In this document: piece by piece, positions 29,874 to 39,634 of the stretch
Numbering within the stretch: the first letter of the stretch is position 1
Layout of the letters: each line of letters starts with the position of its first letter
Assembly (NCBI GenBank): GCA_016871395.1
Contig: VFYV01000001.1
Coordinates: 124,001 to 188,000 of the forward strand
Origin: Actinomycetota bacterium
Lineage (GTDB): Bacteria; Actinomycetota; Acidimicrobiia; Acidimicrobiales; Ilumatobacteraceae
Length of the DNA stretch: 64,000 nt
Direction: 5' to 3'
Notes under the pieces: generated by a model
What the model was told of the DNA's origin: nothing
The model's input: the letters and a program-made list of their open reading frames with translations, nothing else
Databases searched by the model: none
Program-made: the position numbers and the translations under genes

Positions 29874-31291
29874 CCGACGAAGTCATCGAGGCTTTGCGCT
29901 CGGCAATTGGTTCCGACTTAGTCCGTAGTAGTGACGCTGAGTTACGTCTTTTCGCCCATGACGCGTCCAACCTCGTCGGCGAGGCCGGGGTCGTGTGTTA
30001 TCCCCGAGATGTCGACGATGTTCGTCGAGTCATCGCCGTGTGCCGTCGCTTCGGCATCGCCTTCGTGGCCCGCGGGGCCGGGACCGGACTCGCGGGCGGT
30101 GCCACACCGATCGGGGGAGCGGTCGTCATTTGCACGACGAAGATGAACCGCATCCTCGACGTCGACCCGCTCGCTCGCCTCGCCTGGGTGGAGCCCGGCG
30201 TCTTGAACCTCGACCTGACACGTCACGCAGCGAAATTCGGACTCCACTTCGCTCCGGACCCGAGCAGCCAGCAGAGTTGCTCGATCGGAGGCAACGTGGC
30301 CAACAACTCCGGAGGCCCTCATTGCCTCGCTGAGGGTGTGACCTCGGCGCACGTTCTCGCCTGCGACGTCGTGCTCAGTGATGGATCCGTCGTTCGGCTC
30401 GGTGGTGAGGAGCCCGAGCCCCCGGGTTTCGACTTGCGGGGGGCCTTCGTGGGAAGCGAGGGAATGTTCGGAATCACCACTGCCATATGCGTGCGCCTGA
30501 CGCCCGATCCCCGAGACGTTCGAACCATGTTGCTCGACTTCGAGACGGTTCGCGCCGGCACCGACACCGTCAGCAGCATCATCGCCGCCGGAATGGTGCC
30601 CGCCGCCCTCGAGATGATGGACCGTCTGTGTCTCCAAGCGGTGGAGGCCTTCGTTCACGCCGGCTTTCCCACCGATGCCGCCGCCGCACTGTTGGTCGAG
30701 GTGTCCGGAGCGGCGTCGGCGGTTGCTGCCGATGCCGAGGCCATCGAGCGGATAGGTCGCCAACACGGGGCTCGCTCGGTGAGAGTCGCTCGCGACGACA
30801 ATGAACGGTCGTTGTTGTGGAAGGGACGCAAAAGCGCGTTCGGGGCCATTGCGCGGATCAAGCCGAACTACTACCTCCATGACACCGTGGTACCGAGGCG
30901 TCACTTGTCAGATGTCCTCGATCACGTGTATCGGATCGCCGCTGAGGAGGATCTCGCCGTTCTGAACGTCTTCCATGCCGGCGACGGGAACCTGCATCCG
31001 CTGCTCGTGTTCGACCGGCGCGAGCCCGGAATCCTCGAGCGGGTGCACCGGGCCGGGACGGCGATCGTGGCGGTGAGCGTCGAATACGGGGGTGTGCTCT
31101 CCGGCGAACACGGAATCGGCTTGGAAAAGCGCGATCTCATGCCGTTGATGTTCTCCGAAGACGATCTGCGGGCCCAGAGTTGGCTTCGCGAGGCGTTCGA
31201 CCCGTTGGGTCTGGCGAATCCCTTCAAGGTTCTTCCGAGTCCATCGGGCTGTGGCGATGCGCATGCCCACGTGGAGGGTTTGTGGGTGTGA
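29870..31291 (+). CDS. glcD: FAD-linked oxidase, glycolate oxidase subunit GlcD-like
   Basis: Start MTDEVIEALRSAIG; FVARGAGTGLAGGATP, CSIGGNVANNSGGPHCLAEGVT, VFHAGDGNLHPLL, GEHGIGLEKRDLM. Confidence 0.92.
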   Translation: MTDEVIEALRSAIGSDLVRSSDAELRLFAHDASNLVGEAGVVCYPRDVDDVRRVIAVCRRFGIAFVARGAGTGLAGGATPIGGAVVICTTKMNRILDVDPLARLAWVEPGVLNLDLTRHAAKFGLHFAPDPSSQQSCSIGGNVANNSGGPHCLAEGVTSAHVLACDVVLSDGSVVRLGGEEPEPPGFDLRGAFVGSEGMFGITTAICVRLTPDPRDVRTMLLDFETVRAGTDTVSSIIAAGMVPAALEMMDRLCLQAVEAFVHAGFPTDAAAALLVEVSGAASAVAADAEAIERIGRQHGARSVRVARDDNERSLLWKGRKSAFGAIARIKPNYYLHDTVVPRRHLSDVLDHVYRIAAEEDLAVLNVFHAGDGNLHPLLVFDRREPGILERVHRAGTAIVAVSVEYGGVLSGEHGIGLEKRDLMPLMFSEDDLRAQSWLREAFDPLGLANPFKVLPSPSGCGDAHAHVEGLWV

Positions 31292-32211
31292 GTGACATCG
31301 CCGAGTTCGCCTCAGCCATCGGCGCGACTGGTCCGGTGTGGATTCGAGGTGCGGGGACCCGGGTAGTGGGGCCGGCGAACGTCCGGGCGGTCGAGTCGCC
31401 TCGGGGCATCAGGTTCTTCGAACCCGAGGAAATGACCGTGACCTGCGGTGCGGGTACTTGTCTGTCCGAGCTCGACGAGATTCTCGACGATCGGGGTCAG
31501 TATGCGAACCTCGGCCAACTCCGACATCCCCACGGAACCGTGGGTGGAGCGCTTGCCAGCGGTTGGAATGACCAACTTCGTCTCGGTCGTGGCCCGGTGC
31601 GTGACTCGCTGTTGGAGGTTCACGTCGTGACCGGACGAGGCGACGTCGTCAAAGGGGGCGGACCGACGGTCAAGAATGTGAGCGGTTTCGATCTATGTCG
31701 TTTGATGGTCGGGTCCCACGGACGTCTCGGGGCCATAGCCGAGGTGACGTTGCGCACGCGTCCCAAGCCGAGGGCGAGTGCCTGGCTGGTGGTGGACAGC
31801 GTGGACGGCTCGCGAATCGAGGAGCTGGTCGGTCACTTGTACCGTCCGTCGGCCATCTTGTGGAATGGCCTCGTCTGTTGGATCTGTGTGGAGGGTCACC
31901 CCTCCGACATCGAGATCGCTCGAACAGAGTTGCGACGCCGTGGCTTTGCGAGTCAGGAATCAGCATCCGGCCCCGACCTTGGCGCGTTACCTCATCGTTG
32001 GTCGGTCAGTCCTCGTGCGGTGTTCGAACACGTAGGGGAACGGGTGGGTCAGGTCATCGCCGAGGTCGGTGTCGGTGTGCTCCATGGCGACCAGCCTCCT
32101 CCGACACCGATTATCGACGCGGCGGTCGAAAACATCCATCGGCGCCTCAAGGACTCTTTCGATCCCGAGCACCGGCTGAATCCCGGGGCGGGTGACATTC
32201 TCATTCGGTGA
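31288..32211 (+). CDS. glcE: FAD-binding oxidoreductase, glycolate oxidase subunit GlcE-like
   Basis: GTG start (VSDIAEFASAIG); GTVGGALASGWNDQLRLGRGPVRDSLL, GGGPTVKNVSGFDLCRLMVGSHGRLG. Confidence 0.87.
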   Translation: MSDIAEFASAIGATGPVWIRGAGTRVVGPANVRAVESPRGIRFFEPEEMTVTCGAGTCLSELDEILDDRGQYANLGQLRHPHGTVGGALASGWNDQLRLGRGPVRDSLLEVHVVTGRGDVVKGGGPTVKNVSGFDLCRLMVGSHGRLGAIAEVTLRTRPKPRASAWLVVDSVDGSRIEELVGHLYRPSAILWNGLVCWICVEGHPSDIEIARTELRRRGFASQESASGPDLGALPHRWSVSPRAVFEHVGERVGQVIAEVGVGVLHGDQPPPTPIIDAAVENIHRRLKDSFDPEHRLNPGAGDILIR

Positions 32212-32279
32212 GGATGATCGTGATCTCACGGCGTCGCGTCACCACAGGACCAGGGGACGGCGGGTGACGCGACCATCGG

Positions 32280-33005
32280 TCAGATCCCGAGGCTGCTCCA
32301 CTCCTCGGAGGCTCGCGGATCTCCGAACGCGACCACACCGGTGTGGCGTCGACCCCATGCCGCCAGCATCAACGCGACCGCTGAGCCCCTCCAGGCCACG
32401 TCACCCTTGGAATGCTCGTGTCGCACGTCGAGAGCATCGCCGTCGGGGATGATCATCCATTCGCCGGGGCCATCGGTGCAATGAAGGTGCAGGGTCGATG
32501 GGGGAAACGCCCGAGCCTTACGCCTCATCCCCGGTGGGAGGATGACACCGTAGGCCTCGTCGATGCCATCGCAGGCCATCGCACGATCCATCGTCGTCGT
32601 GATCGCGATCGCCCGCTGCAAGTCGCAGACATGCACCGCGGTCTCGTGGACCATCCGACGTCGATAAAAGCGGCCGGTGTGATCATCGGACCAAGTCCAT
32701 ACTTTTTCATCTGGGGCGATGTTCGACAAAGCCGTCAACATGGCATCACAACGTTCGTCGATCCAGTCGAAGACAGCCGATTTCTCCGGTGCGTTCGCCG
32801 CTTGGCCCGGATCCAGCGGGCCGGTCGCGCGGGCGTCGACGATGGCAGTCACGCTGGCGTAGACGCGTCCCAGATGCACGATCACGTCGCGGCCCGACCA
32901 ACCCGGGCAGTCCGGCACGATCGTGTCGTGAGTGGAGCGAGCCAGGCGACGGAGTTCGTCGGTGCTGTCACGAAGGGCGGAGAGGAAATCCGGAGAGGAT
33001 GACAC
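32280..33005 (-). CDS. DinB-like, mycothiol-dependent maleylpyruvate isomerase-type metal-binding protein
   Basis: LRDSTDELRRLARSTHDTIVPDCPGWSGRDVIVHLGRVYASV and RMVHETAVHVCDLQRA (metal-binding His pattern). Confidence 0.8.
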   Translation of the reverse strand: MSSSPDFLSALRDSTDELRRLARSTHDTIVPDCPGWSGRDVIVHLGRVYASVTAIVDARATGPLDPGQAANAPEKSAVFDWIDERCDAMLTALSNIAPDEKVWTWSDDHTGRFYRRRMVHETAVHVCDLQRAIAITTTMDRAMACDGIDEAYGVILPPGMRRKARAFPPSTLHLHCTDGPGEWMIIPDGDALDVRHEHSKGDVAWRGSAVALMLAAWGRRHTGVVAFGDPRASEEWSSLGI

Positions 33006-33063
33006 GGGAAAATCCTAGTGATTCGGTCATGGGCGTCGGTCGAGCGACGATTACCGTGCAGAT

Positions 33064-34263
33064 GTGGGGTCGATCCGTTTGGAATCCGTCTCGTCGGGCG
33101 ACATCGCCGCCTGTGTGGGATGTGGCTTGTGTTTGCCCCACTGTCCCACCTTCCGGGCCTCCGGTGAAGAAGCTCTGTCGCCCCGTGGTCGTATCGCGAT
33201 CATGAAGGAGGTGAACGAGGGTTCGCTTCTACTCGATCGTGAGGCGGTCGAATTTCTCGACACTTGTATCCAATGCCGCGCCTGCGAGCCCGCGTGTCCG
33301 AGCGCTGTGCCGTACGGACGCATGATCGAAGGCGCCAAATCCGATTTGGCGCGGGCGAGAAAGGTGACACCACGCCTGATGCGCTGGGGACTTGGCGCCC
33401 TCAGACGACGTTTCCTCTTGCGCGCGTCGCGTCCTTTGCTCGTCATCGGCCAGCGCTTGCACCTCGTCCCGCGGCGCCTCGCCCTTCCTCGACTCGCGTG
33501 GCGCAACGAGCCTCGACTGCGAAACATCGCCGTTGATCCCGATGTGTGGATCTTCACCGGCTGCGTGATGGACGTCTGGCAACGCGAGACGCACCGTTCG
33601 GTTGCCGACCTCGCCGCTCGAGCGGGGCTGTCGTACGGAGTTCCCGATCGCTTTGGCGCTTGTTGTGGAGCGCTCCACGCTCACGCCGGCCTTCGTGAAA
33701 CGAGCATCCGCTGGGCCGAGCGAACCATGCGTTCGATGCCTGGAGATGCACCGATCGTCGTGGACTCGGCTGGATGTGGCGCGGCCATGAAGGACTACGG
33801 AACGTCGATCGACACTCCGCAGGCGCGGATCTTCTCGAACCGGGTGATCGACGCCGTGGAGTGGCTGGCCGGGCTCCTGGAGAATCCCGATGTCGCTCGT
33901 TCCTTGGCCCCGCGTTCGGCGGATCGACCGACCGTGGTCATCCAGGACCCGTGCCACCACCGGCACGTGCAAATGGTCCACGGCGCCACCCGGCGCGTGC
34001 TCGCCGGGCGCGCGACCTTGGTCGAATTGGCCGACGACGGTTTGTGCTGCGGAGCCGGCGGTGCGTTCTCGCTCGCACACCCCGATCTCGCCGACAGCGT
34101 TCGGGCGCGCAAGGTCGACATGATCAAATCGTCGACGACGAACGACGGCCAGATCGTCGTGGCCTCGGCCAATCCGGGTTGTTCCATGTTTCTCGCCGCC
34201 GCCGGGCTGATGGTGCGTCACCCGGTCGACATCGTCCGGGACTCCTTGGGAGACCCTCCGTGA
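33064..34263 (+). CDS. glcF: (Fe-S)-binding protein, glycolate oxidase subunit GlcF-like
   Basis: Ferredoxin motifs CVGCGLCLPHCPTF and CIQCRACEPACPSAVPYG; CCG-type domains GACCGALHAHAG, DDGLCCGAGGAFSL. Confidence 0.92.
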   Translation: MGSIRLESVSSGDIAACVGCGLCLPHCPTFRASGEEALSPRGRIAIMKEVNEGSLLLDREAVEFLDTCIQCRACEPACPSAVPYGRMIEGAKSDLARARKVTPRLMRWGLGALRRRFLLRASRPLLVIGQRLHLVPRRLALPRLAWRNEPRLRNIAVDPDVWIFTGCVMDVWQRETHRSVADLAARAGLSYGVPDRFGACCGALHAHAGLRETSIRWAERTMRSMPGDAPIVVDSAGCGAAMKDYGTSIDTPQARIFSNRVIDAVEWLAGLLENPDVARSLAPRSADRPTVVIQDPCHHRHVQMVHGATRRVLAGRATLVELADDGLCCGAGGAFSLAHPDLADSVRARKVDMIKSSTTNDGQIVVASANPGCSMFLAAAGLMVRHPVDIVRDSLGDPP

Positions 34264-34463
34264 ACGATGATGACTCGCGATTGCGCGAACGCTTGGTCGA
34301 GATCGTCGGTGAGTTGCGTGACCTGGTGGCGCGACTCGACGATCTTCAGTTCGATCTCTTGCGTGAGGCATCGGAGCGCCACCAACCTCGACCGGCCATG
34401 GACAAGACCCTGTCCCAGGCCCGTCGCGCATTGGAGAAGGCCCTCAATCTGCTCGGCGACTGA
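34260..34463 (+). CDS. Small hypothetical helical protein
   Basis: GTG start overlapping the glcF stop (GTGA); VNDDDSRLRERLVEIVGELRDLVARLDDLQFDLLREASERHQPRPAMDKTLSQARRALEKALNLLGD*. Confidence 0.6.
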   Translation: MNDDDSRLRERLVEIVGELRDLVARLDDLQFDLLREASERHQPRPAMDKTLSQARRALEKALNLLGD

Positions 34464-35571
34464 GCCGGTTCTCCTGGTCTTTGGCGTTCAGGGCCGCGAG
34501 CAACTCATCGAAACTCTTTCGGAAAGAGGCCACCCCCTCGCGTTCGAGTTGCTCGGCCACGTCATCCATGTCGACTCCCAAACGGGGTAGCAACGACCAC
34601 ACGCGGTGACACTCGGTGACATCGGCGTCGATCCGCCGCGCCACCGTTCCGTGGTCGGCGAAGGCGTCGATCGTGGCGTCAGGCAGCGTGTTCACCGTCG
34701 ACGGGCCGATCAGCTCGTCCACGTAAAGGGTGTCGGGATACGACGGATTCTTGGTGCTCGTGGAGGCCCACAGGGGACGTTGAACGCGGGCTCCGAGGGA
34801 AGCCAACGTCGACCAGCGGTGCCCGTCGAAGGTGCGCTGGAACGCCTCGTACGCCAACTTGGCCTGGGCGACGGCCGCTTTGCCCTGCACGGCTCGGGCC
34901 GCGGTCGTTCCCGAGGCCTCCAGACGTCGGTCCACCTCACTGTCCACCCGCGAAATGAAAAACGAGGCCACGCTGGCGATGTTCGACACGTCGAGACCGG
35001 CCGCCACCCGGTCTTGGAGTCCTTCGATGTAGGCGTCCATGACCCTCTGGTAGCGCTCGAGTCCGAAAATCAGGGTGACGTTCACGTTTCGACCCTCGGC
35101 GATCATGCGCCGGATGGCCGGCAGACCCTCGACAGTGGCGGGAATCTTGATCATCAGGTTGGGTCGCGCGACTCGATTCCACAGATCTCGACCCGCCGTC
35201 AACGTGGCCTCGGTGTCATGGGCGAGGTTGGGGTCGACTTCGACGCTGACGAACCCGTCGGCGCCGCGGCTGGTTTCGTACAGGGTTGCGAAAACGTCCA
35301 GTGCACCATGAATGTCACTGACCACCATCTCCCAGTAACACTCCGGAATGCTGGCTCCGGCGGCGCGCAAGGAGAAGAACTGCTCGTCGTAATCCGCCGA
35401 GCCCTGGATGGCCTTTTGAAAAATGGTGGGATTGGATGTCAGGCCACGCACCCCCGAATCGCGCACGGAAGCCAACTCGCCACTGCGAACCAGATCTCGA
35501 CGCAAATTGTCGAGCCACGGACTCTGCCCTTGTTCGGCGTACAGCCGTACGAGACGATTCGACTTCGTCAT
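34444..35571 (-). CDS. tal: Transaldolase
   Basis: LYAEQGQSPWLDNLRRDLVRSGEL, GLTSNPTIFQKAI, NLMIKIPATVEGLPAIRRMIAEGRNVNVTLIF. Confidence 0.96.
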   Translation of the reverse strand: MTKSNRLVRLYAEQGQSPWLDNLRRDLVRSGELASVRDSGVRGLTSNPTIFQKAIQGSADYDEQFFSLRAAGASIPECYWEMVVSDIHGALDVFATLYETSRGADGFVSVEVDPNLAHDTEATLTAGRDLWNRVARPNLMIKIPATVEGLPAIRRMIAEGRNVNVTLIFGLERYQRVMDAYIEGLQDRVAAGLDVSNIASVASFFISRVDSEVDRRLEASGTTAARAVQGKAAVAQAKLAYEAFQRTFDGHRWSTLASLGARVQRPLWASTSTKNPSYPDTLYVDELIGPSTVNTLPDATIDAFADHGTVARRIDADVTECHRVWSLLPRLGVDMDDVAEQLEREGVASFRKSFDELLAALNAKDQENRLSRRAD

Positions 35572-35576
35572 GGCGG

Positions 35577-37538
35577 TTAGTCGACCGCGTCCGACCGCAG
35601 CAGAGACTCCACCACGTGCACCACATTGCTCGGGCTCATTCCGAGGTTGATGAGTGACGTGGTTCCCGGTGCGCTGACTCCGAAACGATCGATCCCGACG
35701 CACGCGTCAGCGTACTTGTGCCAACCCAACGTGGCACCGGCCTCGATCGACACCGTCGGCATCGACGGCGGGAGAATCGCCTCGGCCAACGCTCGATCGT
35801 TGCGCCGAGTGGACTCGAAACGATCCCATGACGGCATCGACACCACTCGGGCCGAGACACCTGACTCCGCCAGTCCATCGGCGGCCGCCAAGGCCACCGC
35901 GACTTCGCTTCCGGTGGCGACCAGGCACACGTCCGAGCCCTCGCGAAGCACGCCGGCCCCCCGTGTCACCGCACCGCCATCGCACACCACCGGCAGGTTC
36001 TGACGACTCAAAACCAAAGCGGTCGGTCCGTTGTGTTCGATCGCCGCCCGCAGAGCCGCGGACGTCTCGTTGGCGTCGCAGGGACGAATCACCTGCAGAT
36101 CCGGTATCGCCCGCAACGCCGCCAAATGCTCGATCGGTTGATGGGTCGGCCCATCCTCGCCGACCCCTACCGAGTCGTGACTGAACACGAAGATGCATTT
36201 GGCCCGTGACAACGCGGCCAGGCGAACCGGCGGCTTCATGTAGTCGAAAAAAACGAAGAACGTTCCGCCCACCGGCAACAGGCCACCGTGGAGAGCCATT
36301 CCGACCATGATCGATCCCATCGCATGCTCTCGGACCCCGTAGTAGACCTGACGACCCTCAGGTGTGGTGGGGGCGAGGGCGCTTTGCCCCGACAATCGGG
36401 TTCCGGTGTTTCCGGTGAGGTCGGCCGAGCCCGCGACGAGTCCGGGAACGCTCGGGAGGATCGCGTCGAACCCTTTTTGAATCGCCACTCGGGTGGCGAG
36501 GGACTCACCGATCGGAAAGACCGGCAGAGACTCGGCCCATCGCGGATCGGGGCCGCTCATCATCGCCTGCCACTCGGCGTGCGATGACGCTCGCTTCGCC
36601 CAGGCCTCCCGCTGTGCCTCGTAGCGTCGCGCGGCGGCGCGCACGGCGGTCACGACGGCCTCGGGGGCCCAGAACGGCTCATCGGGGATCCCCATGACGT
36701 CCTTGGTGCGCGTCACGTGTTCGGCGGAGAACGGATTCCCATGTGCCTCGTGCCTACCGGTCCAATCGGGGGAGGGCACACCCACTTGGGTTCGAAGCAC
36801 GAGCATCTTCGGTCGTTCGTCGCCATCATCGCGTGCGGCCACGAGAGCATTCTCCAAGGCCTCGAGATCCTCACCGATCTCGCCGAGAGCGCGAACCGAC
36901 CATCCGTAGGAATCGAAGCGCTTCGCGACATCGTCACTGCAGGACAATCCGGTTCCTCCATCGATCGTGATTCCGTTGTCGTCGAACACCACGACGAGAC
37001 GCGAAAGTTTTTGATGTCCGGCGAAGGAGGCCGCTTCGTGGCTGACACCCTCCATGAGGCAACCGTCTCCGGCGATCACCCAGGTGTGGTGGTCGCAGAG
37101 ATCGGAACCGAACCGCGCGCGTAGGTGACGCTCGGCCATGGCCAAACCGACCGCGTTGGCCAAGCCTTGTCCGAGCGGTCCGGTGGTGACCTCGACCCCA
37201 GCGGTGTGTCCGACCTCGGGGTGACCTGGCGTGGCCGAACCCCACTGACGGAAGGCCTTGAGGTCGTCCAGTGTGGTGCCGTATCCCTGGAGAAAGAGCA
37301 TCGAGTACTGCAGGATCGAGGCGTGCCCGGCCGAGAGTACGAACCGATCGCGGTCGGCCCAGCCGGGGTCCGATGGGTCGTGCTTCATGACCCGGCTGTA
37401 GAGGACGTGAGCCAAGGGTGCCAACGACATCGCGGTGCCTTGATGACCGCTTTTGACCGCTAACGGGGCGTCCATTGCCAACCCGCGCGCGATGTTCACC
37501 GCGGCATGATCGATGGTCGGATCCAAGCGCGACGGCAC
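35577..37538 (-). CDS. tkt: Transketolase
   Basis: GTG start (VPSRLDPTIDHAAVN); SGHQGTAMSLAPLAHVLYSRVM, GDGCLMEGVSHEAASFAGH, FVFFDYMKPPVRLAAL, HDSVGVGEDGPTHQPIEHLAALRAIP. Confidence 0.97.
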   Translation of the reverse strand: MPSRLDPTIDHAAVNIARGLAMDAPLAVKSGHQGTAMSLAPLAHVLYSRVMKHDPSDPGWADRDRFVLSAGHASILQYSMLFLQGYGTTLDDLKAFRQWGSATPGHPEVGHTAGVEVTTGPLGQGLANAVGLAMAERHLRARFGSDLCDHHTWVIAGDGCLMEGVSHEAASFAGHQKLSRLVVVFDDNGITIDGGTGLSCSDDVAKRFDSYGWSVRALGEIGEDLEALENALVAARDDGDERPKMLVLRTQVGVPSPDWTGRHEAHGNPFSAEHVTRTKDVMGIPDEPFWAPEAVVTAVRAAARRYEAQREAWAKRASSHAEWQAMMSGPDPRWAESLPVFPIGESLATRVAIQKGFDAILPSVPGLVAGSADLTGNTGTRLSGQSALAPTTPEGRQVYYGVREHAMGSIMVGMALHGGLLPVGGTFFVFFDYMKPPVRLAALSRAKCIFVFSHDSVGVGEDGPTHQPIEHLAALRAIPDLQVIRPCDANETSAALRAAIEHNGPTALVLSRQNLPVVCDGGAVTRGAGVLREGSDVCLVATGSEVAVALAAADGLAESGVSARVVSMPSWDRFESTRRNDRALAEAILPPSMPTVSIEAGATLGWHKYADACVGIDRFGVSAPGTTSLINLGMSPSNVVHVVESLLRSDAVD

Positions 37539-37597
37539 ACCTCGACTGTAATCCGCGGGCCCCGACCACCCGGCGACCCGCGGCGAATCGGGTCGGG

Positions 37598-37993
37598 TCA
37601 CGCCGGGGGCAGAAGGGTGAAGGGAACCAAATGCCACGGCCCGCGGTCGACGCGGCAATGAGCGAAGATCTGGCCGTAGTCGCAGAACTCCAATTCGGCT
37701 TTGACGAGCCGATACGTGAACTTGCCGGGCTCGACAGTGAACGGGCTCACGTTGCGGGCGATTTCCTCGTCCTGCTCGCTCATTCCGCGACGGAACACCA
37801 CTTCGAAAACGCCCGAGCCACTCTCCTGTTGCGCACAATGAATCAGAGCGACCAAATGCGGATCGAGGGTCACGGGGACCGGACCGGGTGCCGCCATGGA
37901 GAACATGGCACCGGTGATGTCGATGCGAGTACTCGGCCCCGGGGCCTTGCGCATTTCGAAGTTCTCCACGAAGAGGGCCGCGATGATCTGCAT
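37598..37993 (-). CDS. Conserved hypothetical protein
   Basis: MQIIAALFVENFEMRKAPGPSTRIDITGAMFSMAAPGPVPVTLDPHLVALIHC. ORF track start is 38002; ATG at 37993 preferred because it lies 7 nt after TACTGT. Confidence 0.65.
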   Translation of the reverse strand: MQIIAALFVENFEMRKAPGPSTRIDITGAMFSMAAPGPVPVTLDPHLVALIHCAQQESGSGVFEVVFRRGMSEQDEEIARNVSPFTVEPGKFTYRLVKAELEFCDYGQIFAHCRVDRGPWHLVPFTLLPPA

Positions 37994-38021
37994 GCGACGC
38001 ACAGTAGCGACAGATCAGAGT

Positions 38022-39128
38022 TCAGCGAAGGCGTAGGCCACCGAGCCAGACCGCGGTGATGTTCAGGTCCTCGTTCAATTCCACCAGGTCGGCGCGCGCA
38101 CCCACGCGAATGACGCCCACGTCGTCTCGTCCGATCGCACGGGCCGGGGTGGTCGTGGCGGCACGAAGAGCGAGGTCGAGCGGAACTCCCGCCGCGCGAC
38201 ACACGCGAAGTCCGTCCGACATGGTGGAGGCGCTGCCGGCCAGGGTTCCGTCGGCCAAACGGGGCGCTCCGTCGACGACGCGCACGGCCGTCGGTCCGGC
38301 CGTCCCACGACGAGTGGCTACCGAGTCGGTGACGAGGGCGACACCATCGGGCTTGCACCGAAACGTGAGGCGAACGACGTCTGGATGGACGTGAACACCG
38401 TCGGCGATGAGCCCGGCGATCACCCGGTCGTCGTTCAGCGCCCACGTGGCCAGACCAGGCTCTCGGTGGGCCATGCCACTCATGGCGTTGTGAAGGTGGG
38501 TGACCATGCGTGCCCCCGCATCGATGGCATCCTCGTAACTCGATCGATTCGGTCGGGTGTGGCCGATCGAGACCGTGATCCCGCGACGGACGAGTTCGCG
38601 AATCGTTTCCGGTGCATGTTCGTCTTCCACGCCCATCGTGACCATCAGGGGAAGGTGGGGAAGGGCATCGAAGAAGTCGATCACCGGCCTCGAGACGAGA
38701 TCGCGTCGGTGCGCCCCATTCGCCGAGCCGAGGAACGGTCCCTCCAAGTGCACGCCGGCGATGCGTGGCCGACGTTCATCCACTGGTCGTTGCGTCAGAT
38801 AGGACATCGCGTCCGCGTAGTTGTCGGCAGCGGCGGTCACCAGGGTCGGGCACCAGGTACCGATGCCACGATCGATCAGCAGGTCGTCGAGACGGTCCCA
38901 CGACCCGTCGTCGGCCGCGAGAGCACTCGCCCACACGTCGACATCTTCCACCCCGTTGCTCTGCAGGTCGACGAAGGCGGGGACGAGGATCGTATCGATC
39001 CGACCCGCAGAGGCGGAGTCGTCGGGAGCGGCCTCGACGGCCGCTATTCGGCCTCCGTCGACGGCGATCGTGGCGGGAACGAGTCCGTGCTCGGGGAGCA
39101 AAACCCGGCGACGACGAATCTGCTCCAC
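38022..39128 (-). CDS. nagA: N-acetylglucosamine-6-phosphate deacetylase
   Basis: VPAFVDLQSNGVEDVDVW, IAGVHLEGPFLGSANGAHR, THLHNAMSGMAHREPGL, LVTDSVA; terminal VGVIRVGARADLVELNED. Confidence 0.88.
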   Translation of the reverse strand: MEQIRRRRVLLPEHGLVPATIAVDGGRIAAVEAAPDDSASAGRIDTILVPAFVDLQSNGVEDVDVWASALAADDGSWDRLDDLLIDRGIGTWCPTLVTAAADNYADAMSYLTQRPVDERRPRIAGVHLEGPFLGSANGAHRRDLVSRPVIDFFDALPHLPLMVTMGVEDEHAPETIRELVRRGITVSIGHTRPNRSSYEDAIDAGARMVTHLHNAMSGMAHREPGLATWALNDDRVIAGLIADGVHVHPDVVRLTFRCKPDGVALVTDSVATRRGTAGPTAVRVVDGAPRLADGTLAGSASTMSDGLRVCRAAGVPLDLALRAATTTPARAIGRDDVGVIRVGARADLVELNEDLNITAVWLGGLRLR

Positions 39129-39172
39129 CGAGGCATTCTGCCCCCCGGGGTCGACCGTGACACAGTGTTCCC

Positions 39173-39634
39173 ATGAAGTACGCCGAGGAACAGTTCGAGG
39201 AATTGCCCGCCGATGCCGCCGCCTCGTGGTTGCGATTCGGGAAGTGGGATCGGGTCTACTTCCCCAAACTCGTCGGCCTCGAGGTCCAAGCGGTGCGCCT
39301 CGGGTATTGCCGCATGCTCATGCCCTTCAAGCCCGAACTCGAGCAACCCGCCGGGATCGTCCATGGCGGAGCCATTGCCACGTTGATCGACGCCGTCGTC
39401 GTTCCCGCCATCGGCTCGGCCTATGGTCCGGAGGTCGGCTATTCCACGCTCGACATGCACATCCAGTATCTTGCCGCGATGTCGAACGAGGGCGCCGTCG
39501 CCGAGGGAGTGGTGCTCAGGCGCGGGCGGACGGTGGTGTTCTGTGAGGCGAACGTCTTCGGACACGCGACAGGCAAACATCTGGCTCGCGGTTCACTGAC
39601 CTACAACGTGATCGCCAGCAAATCCCCTCAGTGA
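39173..39634 (+). CDS. PaaI-family hotdog thioesterase
   Basis: PAGIVHGGAIATLIDAVVVPAIGSAYG, YSTLDMHIQYLAAM. Confidence 0.87.
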   Translation: MKYAEEQFEELPADAAASWLRFGKWDRVYFPKLVGLEVQAVRLGYCRMLMPFKPELEQPAGIVHGGAIATLIDAVVVPAIGSAYGPEVGYSTLDMHIQYLAAMSNEGAVAEGVVLRRGRTVVFCEANVFGHATGKHLARGSLTYNVIASKSPQ

